Below the pieces are notes generated by a model that was not told the DNA's origin, did no database searches, and was given only the letters and a program-made list of their open reading frames with translations. DNA of 64,000 nt from Sclerotinia nivalis (taxonomy: Eukaryota > Ascomycota > Leotiomycetes > Helotiales > Sclerotiniaceae), in NCBI GenBank assembly GCA_029531795.1, contig JAPEIS010000001.1:248001-312000 (forward strand), written 5' to 3'. Positions 1-10,556 of this stretch are shown one piece after another; within the stretch, counting starts at the first letter, position 1, and each line of letters begins with the position of its first letter. A program made the translations under genes and the position numbers.

Positions 1-1234
1 TAATTGGGATTTGAATGAATAAATAATAAATAAATATACTTCGATTTTAAAATCTAAATACTTTATTCTCTAATCCCTCTAAGAAAATCGTGTTCAATAT
101 CGGAAAAATCTATTTACAATCTTTATTTTATATAAGCTATTCTTTTTTTTAAATTTTCGGTATCTTTGAGATGAGTTGAATGAGTGAGTTTGATTTGGCT
201 ATATATTTATTTTCTATTTATCTATTTAGTTATATTTTCTATAGTTTTTGTTTCAAAGTAAGAGAGATTGGGGGGGAAGAGGAGGAAAGAGGAGGAAAGA
301 GGAGGAAAGAGGAGGGAAGGGGGCTGAGAAGGGGAGAGGTTGACAAGAGGGAGTTTGATTTTATTTTTATTTTTAGTTTTATTTTTGTTTTCGGAGTGGC
401 TGGGGGAAGTACTAGGAGATTTATTTAAGATTTATTTAAGATTATTTTTCTTTTTAGAGAATTTTAGCGATTAAATAATAAAAGAGGAAAGGAAAAGAGA
501 AGAGAAGAGAGAAAGAGAGCCGATGTAATATTGCGGAGGTTTTATTCTTGAAGAATAAAGAATAATGAATAAGGGGTATTTTGATCTAGGTGTAAAAGTG
601 TAGATGCTACGAATTAAGCGAGTGAAGTATAGGGGGACTTTTCGGAGAGTGAGTAAGAAAGATGAGTAAGTGGTATTGGCACCCCGATGTATCGTAGTAT
701 ATTGTAGATAGTAGATATATCAGTTATGGTATACCGGTACTGTATTGAATAATTGAGCTAATATTTCTCATTTCTTATACCTTATCCCGTATTATAAGAT
801 TACATCCATCTCATTGCCGGTATTCCTACAATATCGTGTATCTCACGCAAGACCACTTATGTATTCATCCATCCATCCATCCATTCAGTCTGCAACGCAT
901 TTCCAAAACAAAAATAATCCTTTCCATTCAATTCAATTCGATTTAATACCATCCCATTTCAACCTTGCCGAAGAAATCCCCAGAAATGAGACTACATCTC
1001 CTTACACAAACCTAACTATCATAATTCTTTCCTTTCTCCTCCACTTCACTCCATATCCATAACCCCTCTTTAATTTTACTTCGACTTATCCGTGCCAGTC
1101 ATTACATTGTGGAATGCTTTCCCTAGAGCAGACGGCTGCAATCCATACAAATTAGTCAATGATCATTATGCGGTTACGCCTTCGCATCCCCCTTTTCATA
1201 ATTTCATTTCAAGCCCCCGATCTCATTGTATCCC
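1..1234. other. Intergenic, low-complexity AT-rich spacer
   Basis: No gene is supported. The stretch holds a GGAGGAAAGA-type polypurine tract at about 260-345, an (ATCC)n run near 865-884, and otherwise AT-rich sequence. Short open frames here are not conserved-looking and lack codon structure. Confidence 0.6.
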
Positions 1235-1829
1235 TCAACGTCCTAACCCGAAACACCTCAAACCACACATTCGGAAAAGATCTATCCGGCAGGCCACCTT
1301 CCAGAACTAACCATCATCCACCAAAGCCCCAAAAGCCCACCTCACCTTCTCCTCACCCTCTACTCTCCTCCCCTATCACCCCCCCCCCCCCCCAAAACAA
1401 AAACAAAACCAAAACCAAAAAAACAATATAAAACATACCTCACTCCTCTGATTCAAAATCCCCTCCTTAAACCCCTCACTATCAACCCCACGATACTCAT
1501 CCATCTTCCCCCTCTGCTCCTGACTTCCAAGCGTAGACGCATAACCCGGTGTATGATTTGCGCTTCCGCCCGCGCGGGTGTGTGCATTTTCTATATTTTG
1601 TACTGTTGTTTTGGAGGGGGGGTTAGTTGTGCTGTGGTATTATTTTGTGGTATGGTTTTAGTGGGAGGGAGGAGGGAAAAGGGAGGGAAGGAGAGGAGAC
1701 GGAGGAAGAGAAAGTAAACCAACCACCAGGAGGTTTAAGCGAAGGAAGCATATCATGAATAGAGGAAGGAATTTTCGAAGGTTGATTTTGACCCGAATTA
1801 GGGTTTGCATTGGCGTTTGAATCGGGCAT
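1235..1829 (-). CDS. Small unidentified protein, 3 exons, 109 aa
   Basis: I do not recognise the family. Exons on the minus strand are 1829-1724, 1590-1439 and 1306-1235. The joins use a GTTGGT donor and a GTATGT donor, and all phases agree. The product is hydrophilic. It starts MPDSNANANPN, has a Pro-rich stretch (PSSIHDMLPSLKPPG), then a Gly/Ser/Thr/Gln segment with GYASTLGSQEQRGKM and ends near SEFWK followed by a Cys/Arg-rich tail. No signal peptide or membrane segment is visible. The second exon reads like a genuine conserved small protein. The last exon is least certain, since it could be spliced again after FWK. The poly-C tract at 1380-1393 lies inside the second intron. Confidence 0.5.
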
Positions 1830-2963
1830 TTTGAAGTTCTGAATGTAGTTTTTTGTCAAGTAATTAAAGTAAAGTAAAGTATTAGGTAGGTAAGCAAAGC
1901 AAAGTGATATCGTGTAAAAAACCTCATTCAATGTAACTGAATCGAATAGAATGGTATATTGAATTCAGATTTAGATTTAGATTTAAATTCAGATTTGAAT
2001 GCAAAGTTCGATTCAAAAGTAGGTACCTAGGTAATAAAATGAGATGAAGACAAACGAAGTCCAAAATCCAAATCCAAATCCAAATCCAAACTCCCTATAT
2101 AACATAACTACAAGCCACCACACAAAATCCTTTACGTAAGCAAATTCTAGAATCTACCTACTCAAATACTACATCCTACATTCATTACACAATATCAAAA
2201 TCAGAGCTCTTACTCCGGTAAACAATCTTGACGATGAATAGGAACCTACCTCCTTCTCTATCTACTTACCAACCAACCTATCTATGCGTATCCAATAAAA
2301 ATCCCCATCAACTCGTCATATATTACTTAAGAAATCCAGATCCAAATCCAAGACTGGACTGCAAGTTCAAGTTTCGGATCTTCCGTCCGGGAATGCGCTA
2401 AGTTCTTATTGTGTATATTAATCCACTCCATGTTTTGATGTTCCTTGCTAGTTGTTAGGAAGTGGGTTGGAGAATTTATCTCGAATGATTAGTAATTGGG
2501 ATGATTGGGATGATTGGGATGATTGTTTAGTTGGTGATGAATGTGGTTTGATGATATGGAGTAAAAGTTCTAAATGGATGTTGATAAGTACAGTACAATC
2601 ACAAATAATATGATAGATGCAGAAATAGCATATACAAACAATCATTATATCATTTTTTTTGATTCGTTATCTTGCATATGATATCCATAATCCCATTCCA
2701 CATCCATAACCATACCATCTGCTCAAAATAAACCAATCGAACGCCATAACAATCTCTCAACGCTGTCTCCCTTTCGCTTCACTAACATATGCTGTTATGA
2801 TCGTGATGTGATATTGATGGTATAATCCATCCATGCCTTCTCTCGCGCATCTTTCATTCATCGATCCTCGTTGAAATCTTCTCGACTCCCTTCCTATCCA
2901 TACACTTCCCACCTTCCCACCCTTCACCATCTACTTCCTCAATCCTCATCCCCTTCAAATAAT
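1830..2963. other. Intergenic, upstream of the 1829 gene
   Basis: No gene supported. It contains short hexamer-like runs, AAATCC repeats near 2065-2095 and GATTTA/TTCAGA repeats near 1962-2000. It presumably serves as promoter of the 1829 gene and 3' flank of the next one. Confidence 0.6.
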
Positions 2964-3518
2964 TTATGCCCCCTTAGTAAAACTGCACACAAACACCAAT
3001 ATTAGCCCACACTCAATTCAATTCAATCCACTCCCTCGCACCACCTTCCCAAATCCTTCAAACCCACGGCATGGAACGACCACCAATAAAAGAAATAAAA
3101 AAACACACCTGTTCCACATCTGCGCCACAAACCCGGCCTTAGGAGCCTGATCTGCAAAACTAGCTCTTCTAGCCTGCGTCGCCGCATCAATACTCGAGCG
3201 TTTTTGATTTCGGAGGCCTGAGAACATGGTGCCTTCTTGGGAGCCCTGTTTTATTTGTATGTTTTGATTAGCGGGGAGTTTTTTGTAGAGAAGGGAGGAT
3301 GGAAGTGAGTAGACGCAAGAGGATGAGGAGAGGGAAGGATGGAAGTGAGTAGACGCAAGAGGATGAGGAGAGGGAATGGTGAGGAGAAGGGAGAAGAAGG
3401 GGAGGAAGGGGGAGGAAGAAGGAGGAAGACATACACGTCTGTTTTGAGGGTTGACACCAGCGGTATTGGTGGCTGGAGTAGAGCCTCCCTTAACTGCTGA
3501 TGTATGTTGAGCGTTCAT
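2964..3518 (-). CDS. Small conserved-looking fungal protein, 3 exons, 79 aa
   Basis: Exons are 3518-3435, 3245-3109 and 2982-2964 on the minus strand, joined through GTATGT and GTGTGT donors and CAG acceptors; the phases agree (0, then 2). The product begins MNAQHTSAVKGGSTPATN, continues with a basic segment (SGLRNQKRSSIDAATQARR, then ASFADQAPKAGF) and ends QMWNSFTKGA. The Ser/Ala/Arg-rich middle followed by a Trp-containing tail gives the impression of a short conserved ascomycete family, but I cannot name it. There is no signal peptide and no membrane span. Intron 1 (3246-3434) is unusually long for its neighbours because it holds a perfect 40-bp tandem duplication. Confidence 0.6.
3297..3376. 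repeat. Perfect 40-bp tandem duplication inside an intron
   Basis: Two adjacent identical 40-bp copies (3297-3336 and 3337-3376), beginning GGATGGAAGTGAGTAGACGC, lie in the first intron of the 79-aa gene. Confidence 0.95.
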
Positions 3519-4436
3519 TATTTCTGATTTATGTAGATGTGCGATTGAATAATGTGAAATGATAAAGGTTATTGATTGATTGTAATTGAAAACTATCGAG
3601 TTTCGTGAGAATGTGTTATTGTATCGTCTTACTGTATTATCACGAAGAATAAAAAAAAACAAAAGTGATAGGAGAAATGCTCTCCTCATATACTCACATC
3701 ACTCACTCCTCATTACCCCTCCACAAAAAACCGCACCACCCACGCCAAACATCTGGAGAAACGCCGTCTTCCGATCCCAATGCAAAATCCAATAGCATAC
3801 GATTTGCAGCCCATTCTTACAAATCCAACTTTATCTGCCGCTATCAAACAAAGAGAACCTTGAATCAATTCCACAAGAGTCCCTTGTGCTAGTCCAATCA
3901 TGATTTCAGTATCCCATCACGATCTATACCACAAAGCTATTTCACGCCAATCATCTCCATATTAATTACAATGCATACATTTACCCCGCGATTCTGACAT
4001 GATTTTTACATGCATACATTGATATGGGAATCCGGTTATTTGATTGGAGAACGGTATAGAACTTTAATAGAAAGGATAAGATACTTAGTAGTAGTAAGTG
4101 GTACGGGTACGAACACGAAAGTTCCCATTGATTGAATGATACATTATACTTTCATGCTAAGAGCATCGTAAACAAGAAGATTAGATTGATATTGAACTCG
4201 GAGTATTGTGTACATCGATCGAGAATCTATCCATGGATAATATGGGGATGTGGGGGAAACTATATAAGATAATGACGAATTGATTGTTTAGGCCCTGGGG
4301 TAAGCCGTCGGAGTTTAAGAGTCCCGTGGCTTGGCTAACTTCTAACTGTGGTTCTAGATTCAAATGGTCCAAATACCTTTGACTTCCTACTGAACAAGTA
4401 GATAATACATTGAAATCAATGAATTTCCCTTTCAAA

Positions 4437-4483
4437 ATAGTCTGCCTCCACGGCAGTGGCCCTCGGAGAGCCAGCGGAGCGTC
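4437..4483. repeat. 47-bp hairpin-forming repeat, copy A
   Basis: Starts ATAGTCTGCCTCCACGGCAG and matches 43 of 47 positions with 30559-30605. It holds the perfect stem CTGCC/GGCAG (loop TCCAC) followed by TGGC/GCCA. I do not recognise the element. Confidence 0.85.
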
Positions 4484-4525
4484 ATTTCAATAATGGAAAT
4501 TAAATTGATTGACGTGTGACAATAT

Positions 4526-4564
4526 GAGGGCAAGCCCCCAAACCCCCTTTTGCTCGCTGCCCTC
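4526..4564. repeat. Inverted repeat GAGGGCA/TGCCCTC
   Basis: Perfect 7-bp arms at 4526-4532 and 4558-4564 flank a core with two runs of C (GCCCCCAAACCCCC). It could be part of the same repeat family as 4437-4483, but the second copy of that repeat lacks it. Confidence 0.7.
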
Positions 4565-5607
4565 GAATTTCTTTTCATCTCTTCTACATTTCATTTCTTT
4601 TGCAACGCATATTTTGATTAGAGAAAAGAAAGAAACGAAGCAAGAGAATGATAGTCGGACGCATTGAATTCCATCGTAGCAAAGTTGATTATGACGCCAA
4701 AGCCAATGCGTGCTTCTAGACCTTATGAGTATTATTGCCGAGTAGATCTAACTTCTAGCTTCTAACATCGAACATCGAGAAGAAGTTGGTATACCTACCT
4801 AGTCGTACGGCCAGGAAGTATGTCACACTCCACTTTTAATCTACAAAAAGAATAGAATAAGTAGCCATATAAAAATGAAGCGTGACATACTCTCTGGCCT
4901 CACGAGTACTACCTAGTAGATACCTAGATACCTCAGTTATCTTCCATGCTTTGCACACTTGTGCAAGTTCAGCATCATACCTCCAAATCATAAAACCCTC
5001 AAGTCAAATAGATGAGAAATGAGATACTTCACTGCTATTGAATTCATTTTTGTTCACTGGCATGATTTACCTCGAAGTTCACAAGAATTGAAATATCTTG
5101 ATGGTTGAATAATTGGTTTGATTTTGTGCTAACTCACTTTGAAGTATGCTAATCGATCTCAAAGTAACCCACCATCTTACGCCAACCTATTTCGAGACCC
5201 TGAAGTGTGAAACTTTTTTGCTTGATACATTTTCCATTGCCCTACTCCAGTATTTGCACCATCACGCAAAATCATCCTACACATCTGACCAAAACAGCAC
5301 TAATGACATTAATGTAAAACTCAAGGTTGATGGAAATTTTGTTTCATTTGATTTCACAAATATGCACTTAGCACTTGCAAGAAAAGCCGGCAAGCCGGTC
5401 GGTCTCTAAGGCCGCAGACTTGATCCTAATAGGAGTCAAGCTGAACAGTTGGATGAACTGCTTCATTGTAATCTGATCCGTAGATGCAGTAAAGTACAAC
5501 CAATGATGCCCCTTCACTAACTCCATAAGCCCACGTTGCGACAAATCCTAAAGAACTCGCCGAATCGATACACTCGAAGCCCATGCCATATTTTTTATTT
5601 GAAACAT

Positions 5608-6248
5608 TTATCTGACGATACCCTCGAAACGGTTCTTGAACCATCTAAGTAGAAAATATTAGTATGAAGCCATCTCAATCAGAAGTTCGGCGCAAACATA
5701 CTTAACGGTCTCATCACGCTTGATCTTATGGTTAGCACCAATGGAAGTCTTGCAGCGACGACGCTTAGCAACACGCTCACCAGGACGGGTCATGCATGCG
5801 TAGAAATCCATTCCGTAAATACCGATCGCAGGATCGTACTTGATACCGAGATCGATGTGTTCGGAGATACCGAAACCGAAGTTACCAGTTTGGGAGAAGT
5901 TGCGCTTGCGGAGTTCATATTCCTTGACCTTCAATCCACGCTCCAAAATTTCCTCAGCCTTTGGGCCACGGACAGTGACGTGAACAGCGATCTTTTCGTT
6001 ACGACGAATACCGAAGGTACGGACGGTATATCTGGCCTTGCCTGTAGTTTAATTGTTAGAGATAAATGGATAATAAAAGTAATTGGTGTATGCCTACTGT
6101 AAACTGGGGTTTGACCACTCAATTGTTCCAAAACTTTGGCAGCACGGGTAAGTCTGTCACCAGATTCTCCGACAGAGATGTTGAGAACGAGCTTCTGGAT
6201 TTTAAGCTCCTTCATGGGGTTGGTGGTCTTGTCTCCGGATTCAGCCAT
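5608..6248 (-). CDS. RPL11: 60S ribosomal protein L11 (uL5)
   Basis: Structural protein of the large ribosomal subunit that contacts 5S rRNA in the central protuberance. Exons 6248-6098, 6041-5702 and 5644-5608 encode 175 aa, the usual family length. Diagnostic stretches include [48 protein letters not shown] and the C-terminus [12 protein letters not shown]. Both introns fall where they restore this conserved sequence exactly; the last uses donor GTATGT and acceptor TTAG. The start ATG at 6248 gives the normal short N-terminus. It is divergent from SmB across 339 bp. Identification is secure from the sequence. A high, constitutive expression level is an expectation from the family. Confidence 0.97.
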
Positions 6249-6587
6249 TTTGAATGATGCTGTTACGATTTGTCGTGGAAGATTGTCGGTTTTCGTCGTG
6301 ATCGTCGAAGTCGAAAAGAATTTCGAAAAGATTCAAAAAAACATTATATTCGCTAAGAACTCAAAACCCTAAAAGGTGATTAGGTAAGAATTACTCATTG
6401 CCTTGTGGTTAAGGCTTTAACAATTTTTCATTTGAAGCTCGAGCCAGCCTTATGAATGATCATGAAGAACCTCATATCAAGAACTCATACACTTGTAATA
6501 GAGCTGTGGAGTTAAAAAGAAGTCATCGAACTTCTATACACATTCTTTGAAAAACAGAGCCGTAATAACGCGCACTCAAAATTCATC
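6249..6587. promoter_or_regulatory. Bidirectional promoter between RPL11 and SMB1
   Basis: A 339-bp head-to-head spacer between two start codons of highly expressed housekeeping genes. It must hold both promoters and both 5' leaders. No specific factor site can be assigned with confidence. Confidence 0.6.
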
Positions 6588-7350
6588 ATGGCGAACAAGC
6601 AGGGAAAGATGGTGAGTTTAATACCCCTTCTCAAAACCATTACAAGCTTGTGTTGACATTATAGGCTGACTTTGACTCTTTCTACAGGCCGGTCTCGTAT
6701 GTAATATCCATCAATGCAGCTATTACAGCTTTGCGCGATCAATTTGAATGTAAATACGGACTGACAGGGTTATAGATCAATTACCGGATGAGAGTGACTA
6801 TGAATGATGGACGTCAAATGGTTGGACAGATGTTAGCATTTGATAAGGTCCGATACTTAAGCAGGAATTACAATGATTATTACTAACTTTCAAATAGCAC
6901 ATGAACCTCGTTCTCGCCGATACCGAAGAATTCAGACGCGTCAAGCGCAAGGCACCAAAAGCCACAACTGCTCCTGGAGCTAGTTCCGCTGCACCACCTC
7001 TCGTCGAAACCGAGGAAAAGCGTACATTAGGTCTTACAATTATTCGAGGCACACATGTTATTTCTCTATCTGTTGAATCACCTCCACCAGCGGATCCAAG
7101 TGCTCGTTTAGGTGCTAGTGTTCCAGGTGGTGCTGTACCATCAGCTGCAATGGCTGCAGGCACAGGAATTGCGAGACCGGCTGCTGGAAGAGGTGGTTTA
7201 GCCGGTCCTGCTGCTGGAATTGGTGGTTTCCCGGGTATGCCAACTCCTCCACCATTTGGTAGAGGTGCACCACCTCCAGGATTTGGTGGTGGATTCCCTC
7301 CTCCAGGTTTCCCAGGTCCACCAGGTGGTTTTGCTCCACCTCGCAGGTAG
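6588..7350 (+). CDS. SMB1: Small nuclear ribonucleoprotein SmB, 4 exons
   Basis: Core Sm-ring protein of U1, U2, U4 and U5 snRNPs. Exons are 6588-6611, 6688-6696, 6776-6847 and 6898-7350, giving 185 aa. The Sm1 motif is read across exons as NYRMRVTMNDGRQMVGQM then LAFDKHMNLVLAD; Sm2 is visible as RTLGLTIIRGTHVISLSV. The C-terminal half is Pro/Gly-rich (PPPGFGGGFPPPGFPG) as in SmB/B' proteins. The second exon is only 9 nt (Ala-Gly-Leu) with a good GTATGT donor after it; it supplies the residues just before INYRM that other SmB proteins also have. The start fits the family N-terminus (NKQGKM). Nuclear, spliceosomal. Confidence 0.95.
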
Positions 7351-7940
7351 ATGCTTGAAGATGATGGGTTCCACGATCATGTCAAATCAAATCTTAAAGG
7401 GTATTCTCAGAGGATCTTCTTGCATATAGTCTGATGAAGGACCAAGGGCATATTGGACGAGATCATCGATGAAGGAATGGAAGATGATAGATCCTAAGGA
7501 AACTTATGGAAATGCATGATTGGGGCGATGTAAAGAAGGTTATATTCAATCAGAATAAAGGCGTTGAGGGGTGGTTTTGACTTCACATACCAAAATTCGC
7601 AAATTTGTAGCATAAAAGCAAGCAAGTAAAGCGACAACGCTAATTGAATTCTATATAATTTTTGCTTGATTCTCCATGTTATATGTCGTATCTCAGTCAT
7701 ATCGATCATTAGACTAAACCCAATCTAATCATCATTTTCTCATTCCAATTCATTTCATTCGCAAAACTCACACACCAAAAATATAATCCTATCACCACGT
7801 GACACAAACCAAAATCTCGGACAAACTGAGGGTAAATCCGAACCCAGTTCCCGTCCGTCCCATCAAAACTCTGGATATCAACAACAAAACATATCCTCAT
7901 CTTTTGAACCAACACCCAAAGAATATTTCAGATATTCACA
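7351..7940. other. Intergenic between SMB1 and MPC1
   Basis: 590 bp: SMB1 3' flank followed by the MPC1 promoter. No gene seen. Confidence 0.6.
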
Positions 7941-8775
7941 ATGGCAGCCTTGGTTAAAGCAATTAATGCGAAGATTCGTAGTAATCCGGCGGTTAGCTAT
8001 GTTTGTTCTACTCGTAAGTTATGGTTTTCTTTTTTTTGAGGGAGAGGGAGAGAGGGGAGGGGGATGTTGCGTTTGTTCTGATTTATGGGAGGGGTGTGGA
8101 TGGTTTATGGGGGGGGGGGGTTAATGGTAGGAGAGTGTTGAATTGGGTACGGGATTGGAATTGAATGGGGAGGTGAAGGTAGAGGAGAAGGTGAAGGTAG
8201 AAGTGGAACACAATTGAGGGAGGTTGAGCGGGGTGCGTGGGGAATTGACGGATTGGAGTGAAGCTTGGATGATGGATATTGATAGAGCATAGGCAGCTCG
8301 AGAACTGAATGGAGTACGCGGATAATCAATTGAACTTCTACTGACAAACCTCTTCAGATTTCTGGGGTCCAGTCTCCAACTTCGGAATCCCGGTTGCTGC
8401 CGTAATGGATACTCAAAAGAGTCCTGACTTGTACGTCTCCCCCTCTCATTCCTTTCCCTCTCACTTCAACCACAAAAACTAACCTCAAACAGAATCTCCG
8501 GCAAAATGACCCTAGCACTCTGCATCTACTCCGCAACCTTTATGCGTTACTCCCTCGCCGTAACACCACTTAATCCACTTCTCTTCCTCTGTCATTTCGT
8601 AAATGAAGGTGCACAACTTACGCAAGGGTATAGATGGATGCAATATCATAAGTGGGGAGGTAAAGAGGCAGAGGCTAAACAGAAGATTGGAATGGGTGTT
8701 GAGGGGGTTAAGGAGAGTGTTGTGGAGGCGGTTAAAAAGGTTGAGGGGAAGGTTGAGAAGGCTGTTGGGAAATAA
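7941..8775 (+). CDS. MPC1: Mitochondrial pyruvate carrier subunit 1
   Basis: Inner-membrane subunit that, with an MPC2/3 partner, imports pyruvate into the mitochondrial matrix. Exons 7941-8013, 8358-8430 and 8493-8775 encode 142 aa. Family landmarks are THFWGPVSNFGIPVAAV, DTQKSPDLISGKMT, LCIYSATFMRYS and VTPLNPLLFLCHFVNE. These form the short helices typical of the carrier. Intron 1 is long for this window (344 nt) and G-rich. The last 45 residues or so are a Lys/Glu/Val-rich amphipathic tail (GVKESVVEAVKKVEGKVE) beyond the usual core. The codon choice flips there from C-rich to G-rich. Fungal MPC1 proteins often carry such tails. Confident identification. Confidence 0.95.
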
Positions 8776-9376
8776 GGGGGTTAAGTTGAGATTGGGAGGA
8801 GGATGTGGAGGGATGTGCTGTTTGATGGGTGGTTTTTGTGCAAGGATGGATACTGGTGCAATAGGAAACGTTAGAAGCATATGATGGTGGAGGATCAAAA
8901 GGATATCAGAGAATACGTGCATGCGTGCGTGTGTGCGGCAGTGCAAAAGTGCATTATACCTAGAGGAGGCAAAGCAAAGAAGAGAGTCAGACAGAAGAGG
9001 AAGAGAAATGCATAATGCAATTACGAGCTGATATCTAGTCAATGAAAAGAACTCGATTTTGCATTTCATTCATCCTTCACCATAGGCCACATGAGTCTAT
9101 ATACAGTTCGGTACATAGGATGTGTATTTCTATAGTATGACTTGTATGATTACGGAATTGCATTTGATGCATCTAGCTGATATAACTATTTCATACAGCT
9201 ATTTCACTTCCCACAACCCCCTTAGGAAATCAACCCAATATCCATCCCTCATCTCCCTCATTCTCCTTCCTCATCTCCTTTATCTCTCTTTTTCTCTTTC
9301 TCTTTTTTTTCATTCATTCACATATCCCCCTTCCTCCCTTTTCATTCCTTATACCCAACATCCGGAGATTCACATT

Positions 9377-9485
9377 TTATCCATCTATCAATCTATCCAT
9401 CTATCCATCTATCCATCTATCCATCTATCCATCTATCCATCTATCCATCTATCCATCTATCCATCTATCCATCTATCAATCTATC
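9377..9485. repeat. (CCATCTAT)n microsatellite
   Basis: A near-perfect tandem array of the octamer CCATCTAT, with TCAATCTAT variants at both edges. Confidence 0.95.
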
Positions 9486-9790
9486 AATCGAAAGAATTAG
9501 ATAGATTATAAAAGATCCCTAGATATCCAAGTAACCTTAGAACTATCAGGTGGGTAATCATGGAAAGGAAAGATCCAGAGACATGGATTTTTACGAGAGG
9601 ATTGAAGGGTGAGAGGGAAATGGAGAAGATGAAGGGAAGGAATGAGATGAAGTTTGAGGGATAGGTGAGAGGGGTTGGATGGATGAAGAAGATGGATGAA
9701 GAGGAGATGGAAGGATGTAGTTGATTTTAGCGATATTACTTCCTCTCTATTACTCACTCACTCAATTCCAATCCCAATCTCTACATCTCA

Positions 9791-9814
9791 AACCTAACCT
9801 AACCTAACCTAAAC
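9791..9814. repeat. Short CCTAA pentamer array
   Basis: Four tandem CCTAA units. The unit is a pentamer, not the CCCTAA hexamer of fungal telomeres, so I do not call it an interstitial telomere. Confidence 0.85.
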
Positions 9815-10380
9815 TTTCACCATACCATCATCATCATTATCACCATCACTCATAGTCACTATCACTGTCATTATTACTCATAATCGATCAATAAGCAAAA
9901 CCATAAGATATAAATATAAAGATAAAAATACGAATTAGTGATTCGTTAGATTAATAGAAATATAAGTCCAGCTCTTTTTAACAAGAATAAGAATAAGTTA
10001 ACGATTTTCAATTGTTAACATCTCTTATTTCCCGTTCAATTTTCTCAGATTGTTAGATATTTGAATTCTGTTATTTGGTATTTAGCATTTCATTTTAAAT
10101 CTTTTCATCCATCCATCCACCACTTCATCCACCCATCAGTTCATAATCCCTCATCCATCCATCCATCCTATCCATTTATTTTCATCCCAGTATGCATACT
10201 GTAGACATTTTACACCTTCCTTCCCTACTTTTCCTTCATCCATCCATCCATCTAATAAAAAACACAACAAAGAGAGTAATAAAAACGACGCAGCGTTTGG
10301 GAGTATCTTAATCCATCCATCCCCCCAAGCCATCCACCCACCCATCCAAACTCCATCCCCAAAAAACGATAGTAAGAAAG

Positions 10381-10381
10381 A

Positions 10382-10412
<31 letters not shown>
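10381..10412. repeat. (AAAT)n microsatellite
   Basis: Uninterrupted AAAT/AATA repeats of about 30 bp. Confidence 0.95.
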
Positions 10413-10556
10413 ATAAAGCCCACACATGTATACAAGCATACATATATGCATACAAGTATTCTCAAAATCCCCAGACCACCAACCAACCTACCCACAAACC
10501 ACATCCCTAATTATCTACATCTACATCTTCTCTTCTCTCAGTCATCCTATCCGGGC

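Larger units (their letters stand above)
3519..5607. other. Intergenic spacer with hairpin repeats
   Basis: About 2.1 kb without a supportable gene. It carries the 47-bp structured repeat at 4437-4483 and a 7-bp inverted repeat around a C-rich core at 4526-4564. The rest is AT-rich. The 5146-5409 open frame has no recognisable protein character. Confidence 0.6.
8776..10556. other. Intergenic spacer rich in microsatellites
   Basis: About 1.8 kb between convergent genes. It holds the long CCATCTAT array (9377-9485), four CCTAA pentamers (9793-9812), ATCC runs and an AAAT array. Apparent open frames across the arrays are repeat artefacts. Confidence 0.7.

Noticed and set aside
9122..9511. 129-codon frame rich in SIYPSIHL repeats
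   Set aside because: It is the CCATCTAT microsatellite read in one frame.
9791..9814. Possible interstitial telomere
   Set aside because: The unit is the pentamer CCTAA, not the telomeric CCCTAA.
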